64,000 nucleotides of DNA from Rossellomorea sp. AcN35-11 (GTDB lineage Bacteria; Bacillota; Bacilli; Bacillales; Bacillaceae_B): contig CP128835.1 of NCBI GenBank assembly GCA_030388825.1, forward strand, positions 496,001-560,000, in the 5' to 3' direction. Of this stretch, positions 58,185 through 64,000 are shown piece by piece. The translations under genes and the position numbers were made by a program. The first letter of the stretch is position 1. Each line of letters starts with the position of its first letter. The notes beneath the pieces were generated by a model. It was not told the DNA's origin and did not search any database. It saw only the letters and a list, made by a program, of their open reading frames with translations.

Positions 58185-58236
58185 GGTAAAAATAGAGGAC
58201 CGCCCCCGACTGCACTTATAGTCAGGAGCCGCCCTA
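58185..58236 (-). terminator. possible terminator of the leu-ilvA operon
   Basis: Minus strand CTCCTGACT...AGTCGGGGG stem (with G-T pairs) after the ilvA stop codon, followed after a few bases by CTATTTTTA. Confidence 0.5.
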
Positions 58237-58239
58237 CCA

Positions 58240-59223
58240 TCACACAATATGATGCAATTGTCTGGCCATTTTGGACAAGTCACGATATACAGGGATCTTG
58301 CCCGGATCTGCATTCCCACCACTGATGACACAGCCTACCTTCCTGCCTTCCACGTTGACCTTCTGGCACATGGCTGCCGCTAAGGAAGCGGCTCCGGCTC
58401 CTTCAACCAGTGTTTTCTCCCGTTGGAGCATGAACATGATGCTGTAGGAGATTTCTTCATCCGTAACGGTGACCATGTCGTCTACATACTTCTGGATGAT
58501 GGGGAACGTTAATTCTCCAGGCTTCTTGACGAGGATGCCATCGGCAATGGTATGAACATGCTCCAGGGATCCTTTATGTCTTCCTGTGAAAAAGTTATAC
58601 GTAGCCGGTGCTCCCAACGCCTGCACACCGACGATTTGTACGCGAGGGTTAAAGGCCTTTACGGCAAGTGCCATCCCTGCCAGCAGACCTCCTCCACCGA
58701 CAGGAACCAGGATCATGTCTAAATCACTGAGTTGCTGAAGCATTTCCAGTGCGACTGTCCCTTGTCCAGCCATCACCTTATGATCATCAAATGCATGAAC
58801 ATACGTCGAGCCATTTTTGAGTTTCTCTTCGATTGCTGCCCCGTAGGCTTCCTGATAGGTGTCTCCTGTCAACACAATTTCAGCTCCGTAATGTTTCGTT
58901 GCCGCAACTTTTGTAGAAGGCGTCCGTTTCGGCATGAAGATTTTCGACGGGACTCCGCGCAGGGATGCAGCGAGTGCCACTCCTTGGGCATGATTTCCTG
59001 CTGAAGCGGCAATGATGCCTTTTCCCGCTTCTTCTTCAGACAATGACATGATTTTATTCATTGCCCCTCTCACTTTAAATGATCCTGTCCGCTGGAGATT
59101 CTCCATTTTCAAATAGATTTCTCCACCAGTGAACGCATTCAGTGTCGATGATTGCTTTAACGGTGTTCGATGCACCTGATGACTGATTCTTTCCATCGCT
59201 TCTACAACTTCAGTGTTATCCAT
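58240..59223 (-). CDS. ilvA: threonine ammonia-lyase (threonine dehydratase)
   Basis: 327-residue PLP enzyme turning threonine into 2-oxobutyrate for isoleucine synthesis. ENLQRTGSFKVRGAMNKI carries the cofactor lysine, and SAGNHAQGVALAA and VPVGGGGLLAGMA follow. It lacks the C-terminal ACT-like regulatory part of long IlvA proteins, so it is the short (TdcB-like) form, yet its place at the end of leuABCD favours a biosynthetic role. The ATG shares a base with the leuD stop. Confidence 0.92.
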   Translation of the reverse strand: MDNTEVVEAMERISHQVHRTPLKQSSTLNAFTGGEIYLKMENLQRTGSFKVRGAMNKIMSLSEEEAGKGIIAASAGNHAQGVALAASLRGVPSKIFMPKRTPSTKVAATKHYGAEIVLTGDTYQEAYGAAIEEKLKNGSTYVHAFDDHKVMAGQGTVALEMLQQLSDLDMILVPVGGGGLLAGMALAVKAFNPRVQIVGVQALGAPATYNFFTGRHKGSLEHVHTIADGILVKKPGELTFPIIQKYVDDMVTVTDEEISYSIMFMLQREKTLVEGAGAASLAAAMCQKVNVEGRKVGCVISGGNADPGKIPVYRDLSKMARQLHHIV

Positions 59224-59828
59224 TAAATTCCCAAGTCACTCACCTCATATTTTTTTTCGTATTTTTCGATCTGTTCACCGTAATGCAACGTCAAATCAAT
59301 TTCGTCCAATCCCATGAGGAGCATCTCTTTCCAGTAGGGATCGATATCAAAAGAGACACGGAGCCCTCCAGAGTCACAGATGGTCTGATGCTCAAGGGAA
59401 AGTTCGATTTGATATAAATCGGCAAGACTTTCATTCTTCATGAGCAGATCCACAGTCTCTTCATCCAGCTGAATCGGCAGGATCCCATTTTTCAAGCAAT
59501 TGTTATAAAAAATATCGGCGAAGCTCTTTGCGATGATCACTTGGAACCCAAAGTCCTGCAGAGCCCATGGTGCATGCTCCCTTGAAGATCCGCAGCCGAA
59601 ATTCTTTCCGCCGAGGAGTATTCCTGCTTCCTGATATTCCGGGGTATCCAATAAGAAGTCTTTTCTCAAGGACTTGCCATCATCCTCAAACCGCCAGTGA
59701 TAAAATAAATACTGACCAAAGCCTTTTCGTTCGATCCTTTTTAAGAATTGTTTGGGGATGATCTGATCCGTATCCACATTGTCCCTCTTCAGGGGAAATA
59801 CTTTTCTTTCCACAAGATTGATCGCCAC
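59223..59828 (-). CDS. leuD: 3-isopropylmalate dehydratase small subunit
   Basis: 201-residue swivelling domain of isopropylmalate isomerase. NVDTDQIIPKQFLKRIERKGFG at the start and GKNFGCGSSREHAPWAL in the middle are diagnostic. Pairs with LeuC to convert 2- to 3-isopropylmalate. 11 bases after leuC. Confidence 0.95.
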   Translation of the reverse strand: MAINLVERKVFPLKRDNVDTDQIIPKQFLKRIERKGFGQYLFYHWRFEDDGKSLRKDFLLDTPEYQEAGILLGGKNFGCGSSREHAPWALQDFGFQVIIAKSFADIFYNNCLKNGILPIQLDEETVDLLMKNESLADLYQIELSLEHQTICDSGGLRVSFDIDPYWKEMLLMGLDEIDLTLHYGEQIEKYEKKYEVSDLGI

Positions 59829-59839
59829 CTTTTCACCTC

Positions 59840-61255
59840 CTATGAAATCGGCATTCTCTCAAGCTTTCTCACGTCTGTCAGTTTCCCGGTTACGGCGGCA
59901 GCCGCTGCCATGGCGGGGCTCAATAAATGGGTTCTCGCCCCATTCCCCTGCCTGCCTTCAAAGTTCCGGTTGGAGGTGGATGCACAGCGCTTACCCGGTG
60001 GCACGATATCGTCATTCATGGCAAGGCACATGCTGCAGCCCGCTTCCCTCCATTCAAAACCGGCTTCTTTAAAAATCGTATCCAGTCCCTCTTCTTCCGC
60101 TTTTGCCTTCACTTTATAAGAGCCCGGAACGACCAAGGCCGTTACACCCTCCTTGACCGCATGACCCTTCACCACTTCAGCGGCCGCTCTCAGATCACTC
60201 AAACGAGAATTCGTGCAAGAACCGATGAACACATAATCAACCTCGATATCCTCCATGCGCATACCGGCCTCAAGCCCCATATAATGAAGTGCCCTCTCAA
60301 TCCCTTCTCTCTCGGAAAGATCAGTATATTCTTCAGGGTAAGGGACGGACCTCGAAATTCCCGCGCCCATTCCCGGATTCGTTCCCCATGTTACATGAGG
60401 TTCGATTTCTTCACCCTTCACCTCGATTTTATCGTCATACGTTGCGTCAGGATCACTCGTCAAGGAACGCCATTCTTCCTTGCATTCCTCAAACGATCGA
60501 TTTTTGGGAAGGTGCTCCCTTCCTTCTAAATAATCGAAGGTGGTCTCGTCGGGACTGATCAACCCTGCTTTCGCACCTGCCTCGATACTCATATTACAAA
60601 CAGTCATTCTTTCCTCCATGGACAGGCTGCGGATCACGTCACCGGTGAATTCGATGACAGAGCCCGTTCCAAATCCCACTCCATGGGTGGAAATGATGTT
60701 CAGGATGACATCTTTTGCCGTTACACCAAACCCGAGCTCCCCCGAGACTTCCACTTGAAGGGTTTTGGGCTTTGATTGCCAAAGCGTTTGAGTAGCAAGT
60801 ACATGCTCCACTTCACTCGTCCCGATTCCGAAGGCCAGAGCCCCGAACGCTCCATGGGTAGAGGTGTGACTGTCCCCGCATACAATCGTCTTTCCCGGCT
60901 GGGTCAGACCGAGCTCAGGACCGATGACATGGACGATCCCTTGATCGGGGTGATGAATATCCGCCAGTTCCACACCGAATTCATCACAATTACTCTTCAA
61001 TGTATCCATCTGCAGACGGGCGATTTCATCTCTTACGATGTGCCGCTCTTTCGTCGGTACGTTATGGTCCATCGTGGCATACGTTAAATCCGGTCTTCTT
61101 ACCCTGCGGTTCTTTAAGCGCAGCCCTTCAAACGCCTGGGGAGACGTTACTTCATGTACAAGGTGCAGATCAATATACAATAAATCCGGCTTTCCTTTTT
61201 CCCTGTGCACAATATGCTTTTCCCATATCTTTTCGATGATATTTTTCCCTGCCAT
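59840..61255 (-). CDS. leuC: 3-isopropylmalate dehydratase large subunit
   Basis: 471-residue aconitase-family subunit carrying the 4Fe-4S cluster (Cys in [15 protein letters not shown] and [10 protein letters not shown]). [19 protein letters not shown] and the ending [17 protein letters not shown] are typical. I use ATG 61255, behind AGGAGGGA; the longer frame to 61384 adds non-conserved residues. Its sense strand contains one of the GGTCCGTCCC repeats at 60342-60351. Confidence 0.95.
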   Translation of the reverse strand: MAGKNIIEKIWEKHIVHREKGKPDLLYIDLHLVHEVTSPQAFEGLRLKNRRVRRPDLTYATMDHNVPTKERHIVRDEIARLQMDTLKSNCDEFGVELADIHHPDQGIVHVIGPELGLTQPGKTIVCGDSHTSTHGAFGALAFGIGTSEVEHVLATQTLWQSKPKTLQVEVSGELGFGVTAKDVILNIISTHGVGFGTGSVIEFTGDVIRSLSMEERMTVCNMSIEAGAKAGLISPDETTFDYLEGREHLPKNRSFEECKEEWRSLTSDPDATYDDKIEVKGEEIEPHVTWGTNPGMGAGISRSVPYPEEYTDLSEREGIERALHYMGLEAGMRMEDIEVDYVFIGSCTNSRLSDLRAAAEVVKGHAVKEGVTALVVPGSYKVKAKAEEEGLDTIFKEAGFEWREAGCSMCLAMNDDIVPPGKRCASTSNRNFEGRQGNGARTHLLSPAMAAAAAVTGKLTDVRKLERMPIS

Positions 61256-61402
61256 GAACTCCCTCCTGGTTTGGTGACATTTCATAAGTTGGTGATCGGT
61301 TGATACCAATCCAGGCGCTCCCTGGCACTCGAGTGCCTTCCGCTCCTGCCAACTTCGATTTAACCTGTGCTTTTCTCTAAACAAATTCCATGGAAGCCTA
61401 TC

Positions 61403-62516
61403 TTACAAATAAGCCGCCAAGATCGAAGACAGGGCATGATCCGCTTCCAGCCGCTCTACAACCAGTTGACTCATGGCCCCCGTCCCAACAACGGTTCCCC
61501 GGCCCATCGTCCAAAGATCTCCTGTACGGTATCCTGCATTCAATACTTCCTGGACGGCCATTTCAATCATTTCCGCTTCTTCTCCCATTCCGAACGAATG
61601 ACGGAGCATCATGGCAACAGACAGGATCATGGCGAGGGGGGTTGGCTTTCCCTTTTCCGGCGATATCAGGGGCAGATCCGTGTACCGGTTCATAAAGACC
61701 GAATGAGTCTCCCCTCAGGCTTGCCGATGGCAGCATTCCAAGTGAACCTGTGATCATCGAAGCTTCGTCGCTCAGGATGTCCCCGAACATATTCTCAGTC
61801 ACGAGCACGTCAAACTGCTTCGGCTGATACATGAGTTTCATGGCGGCAACATCCACCAGCATATGTTCCACTTCCACATCGGGATATTCGGCTGCCACTT
61901 CATTCACGACCTCCCGCCACATTCGACTTGTTTCCAGAACATTGGCCTTATCGACGGAGGTTACTTTTTTCTTGCGTTTCTGAGCCATCTTAAACGCTTT
62001 GTGAACGACCCGTTCAATTTCGCTTTTTTCATAGACAAGCGTATCCACCGCCACTTCTTCCTGTTTTCCCTGGCGACCAGATGGCTGACCGAAGTACAGT
62101 CCCCCCGTCAATTCACGTACAATCACCAAATCTACTTCCTCGACGATTTCCCGCTTCAATGGGGAGGCACCAAGTAAGCTTTCAAATGCTTTCACCGGAC
62201 GGATATTGGCGAACAGATCAAACTCTTTGCGAATGGCCAGGAGACCCTTTTCAGGCCTGATCTCTTTCGGGAGATGCTCCCATTTCGGACCTCCCACAGC
62301 ACCCAAAAGGACGGCGTCACTCCCTTTACAAAGCTTGATCGTTTCAGGAGGTAACGGTGTACCGAAGCGGTCAACTGCAGCACCGCCGATGTATCCCTTT
62401 TCCACTTCGAATTCATGGCCGAACCAATCACCCACTGCCTTCAGCACTTCTAATGCCCCGTCCATAATCTCTTGACCGATACCGTCTCCTGGTAGTACAG
62501 CGATTTTTTTCTTCAT
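61403..62516 (-). pseudogene. leuB: 3-isopropylmalate dehydrogenase (frameshifted as read)
   Basis: Oxidises and decarboxylates 3-isopropylmalate with NAD. About 370 residues when joined: [51 protein letters not shown] and [26 protein letters not shown], then a break in the six-G run 61636-61641 (with five: [23 protein letters not shown]), ending RLEADHALSSILAAYL. ATG 62516 with AGGAGG. Almost certainly a sequence error in a needed gene. Confidence 0.9.
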
Positions 62517-62581
62517 TAGAATTACCTCCTGTTTTTGGATTGATTGGGATTGGGGCCTTTGACTTACAAGACCCCTTTCGT

Positions 62582-64000
62582 TTATAAGCTTGCTTTCACC
62601 GCTTCTTGCCCCCTGGAATGGGATGTACGCTGCGCCGATCGATTCACCGCATTTAAGTACGCACGGGCTGATGCTTCCAGAACATCCTGGGCGGTTCCGC
62701 GTCCACTTGTACTTTCTCCGTTATATTCCAGTCGGACATACACTTCGGCAAGGGCATCACGCCCGCCACCGACTGAGTTGATTTTATAATCGAGCAACTT
62801 GGATGGACCCGGAAGGATCTGTTCAATCGTATTGTAGATGGCTTCTACGCTTCCAGATCCCGTTGAGGCCAGGCGGGTTGCACTTCCGTCCTCGAACTTC
62901 AACTCAATCGTGGCTGTCGGGATATTATCCATACCGTATTGAACCTGCATCCTTTCTAATGTAAACCCGACTCCATCCGTCATTTCCGTCTGCTTGTTCG
63001 TCAAGATACTGAACAGGTCTTCATCCACGATCTCTTTCTTCTTATCTGCCAGGTCTTTAAATGTATGGAATGCCTCGTTCAATTTCTCATCCGTTAATTC
63101 AAAGCCAAGTTCCACCGCTTTGTTCTTGAAGGCGTGTCGTCCTGAATGCTTGCCGAGGACGAGACGGTTGGAGTTCACACCGATCAGTTCCGGGGTGATG
63201 ATTTCGTATGTCGTTTTCTCTTTCAATACGCCATCCTGATGAATGCCCGATTCGTGGGCAAAGGCATTATCACCGACGACTGCTTTATTGGCCGGTACCC
63301 CCATACCTGTGAGCTTGCTGACAAGGGAACTGGTTTTCTTGATTTCATCTAATTTCAGGCGGGTGGTCGCTCCGTAAAAATCTTCACGGATCCGAAGGGC
63401 CACCGCCACTTCCTCCAGTGCAGCATTTCCGGCACGTTCACCGATTCCATTGATGGTTCCTTCGATTTGATCGGCCCCGTTTTCGATGGCGGCGAGGGAA
63501 TTGGCCGTCGCCATCCCAAGGTCATCATGACAGTGTGCCGAAAGCTTAACCCCTTCGATATTGGGGACATTTTCTCTCACATAGCGGAACAGTTCACCAT
63601 ATTTATGAGGAGTGATGTATCCTACCGTGTCAGGAAGGTTGATAACGGAAGCACCTGCTGCAATCACCCGCTCCATGATGTTGACCAGGAAATGAAGGTC
63701 CGATCTGCACGCATCTTCTGCCGACCATTGAACCACCGGGAAGAATTTCTTCGCGTACTGAACTGCCTGGACGGCTGTATCGATGACCTGATCTGGCGTC
63801 ATCTTCAGCTTGTGGGTCATGTGAATGGGGGAGGTGGCAAGAAAGACATGCAACCTTGGTTCAGCCGTCCCCTTAAGAGCATTCCATACTGCATCGATGT
63901 CCCGTTGTTGAGCTCGCGCCAGCCCCGTGACAGAACTGTTCTTGATCGTGGAACCGATCCTCTGAACGGCATCGAAATCACCTTTTGAAGCTGCAGGAAA
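62582..64000 (-). CDS. leuA: 2-isopropylmalate synthase, 5' part outside window
   Basis: First enzyme of leucine synthesis (acetyl-CoA plus 2-oxoisovalerate). Visible from [15 protein letters not shown] (reading in from the right edge) through [70 protein letters not shown] and the C-terminal LeuA dimer regulatory domain. The N-terminus and upstream control region, including any T-box, are beyond the window. Confidence 0.94.
   Translation of the reverse strand, partial: FPAASKGDFDAVQRIGSTIKNSSVTGLARAQQRDIDAVWNALKGTAEPRLHVFLATSPIHMTHKLKMTPDQVIDTAVQAVQYAKKFFPVVQWSAEDACRSDLHFLVNIMERVIAAGASVINLPDTVGYITPHKYGELFRYVRENVPNIEGVKLSAHCHDDLGMATANSLAAIENGADQIEGTINGIGERAGNAALEEVAVALRIREDFYGATTRLKLDEIKKTSSLVSKLTGMGVPANKAVVGDNAFAHESGIHQDGVLKEKTTYEIITPELIGVNSNRLVLGKHSGRHAFKNKAVELGFELTDEKLNEAFHTFKDLADKKKEIVDEDLFSILTNKQTEMTDGVGFTLERMQVQYGMDNIPTATIELKFEDGSATRLASTGSGSVEAIYNTIEQILPGPSKLLDYKINSVGGGRDALAEVYVRLEYNGESTSGRGTAQDVLEASARAYLNAVNRSAQRTSHSRGQEAVKASL

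Overview
The window looks like a chromosomal segment of a spore-forming Bacillaceae species, of the Bacillus/Rossellomorea type. This is inferred from gene content (liaIH-liaFSR, a YeeN-type YebC protein, YjcD- and YfmL-like helicases, a hom-thrC-thrB operon, a leuABCD-ilvA order), from strong AGGAGG ribosome binding sites and from the base composition. I see no rRNA or tRNA gene, prophage, insertion sequence or CRISPR array.

Layout. 1-3.4 kb: cell-envelope stress locus liaI-like/liaH, liaF-liaS-liaR, all on the minus strand (liaR runs off the left edge). 3.5-10.7 kb: oligoendopeptidase F, a TspO-like membrane protein, a P-loop kinase, a cation/proton antiporter and a SpoVB/MATE-type flippase. 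10.9-18.1 kb: a beta-glucoside utilisation operon (LacI regulator, then binding protein, two permeases, GH1, GH30) with matching LacI-type palindromes. 18.3-22.5 kb: an RND efflux pump divergent from its TetR regulator. 22.5-27.1 kb: DUF1284 protein, oxidoreductase, a secreted protein under a c-di-GMP-I riboswitch, a BCCT transporter and three very small proteins. 27.2-30.5 kb: a two-gene unit of an ATP-grasp ligase and a 654-residue protein with a papain-like Cys/His/Asn pattern. 30.7-35.6 kb: YeeN and a gluconate locus (gntK, gntP, divergent RpiR regulator). 36.1-44.2 kb: sodium/solute symporter, class III aminotransferase, YjiH transporter, a sigma-54 activator with a textbook -24/-12 promoter beside it, and kynU-kynB. 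44.6-54.4 kb: a tiny membrane protein, YjcD-like helicase, a tandem structured repeat, GNAT, amidohydrolase, DEAD helicase, histidine kinase, antiporter remnant and a double AbrB-fold protein. 54.5-64 kb: hom-thrC-thrB and leuA-leuB-leuC-leuD-ilvA, which together make threonine and leucine and feed 2-oxobutyrate to isoleucine.

At least twelve conserved genes are broken by single-base frameshifts, most of them one extra base in a homopolymer. I read these mainly as sequencing or assembly error; they are typed pseudogene because the reading frame as given is interrupted, but most are probably intact in the cell.

Most interesting leads: (1) the ATP-grasp plus Cys/His/Asn protein pair, which I cannot assign to a known pathway; (2) a tandem pair of about 110-nt elements at 48.06-48.29 kb whose hairpins are kept by compensatory changes; (3) the c-di-GMP-I riboswitch whose expression platform can hide the ribosome binding site of a secreted TIM-barrel-like protein; (4) a sigma-54 controlled transporter/aminotransferase unit beside kynurenine genes; and (5) short dispersed repeats (GGTCCGTCCC and a GTGCCAA-type family).
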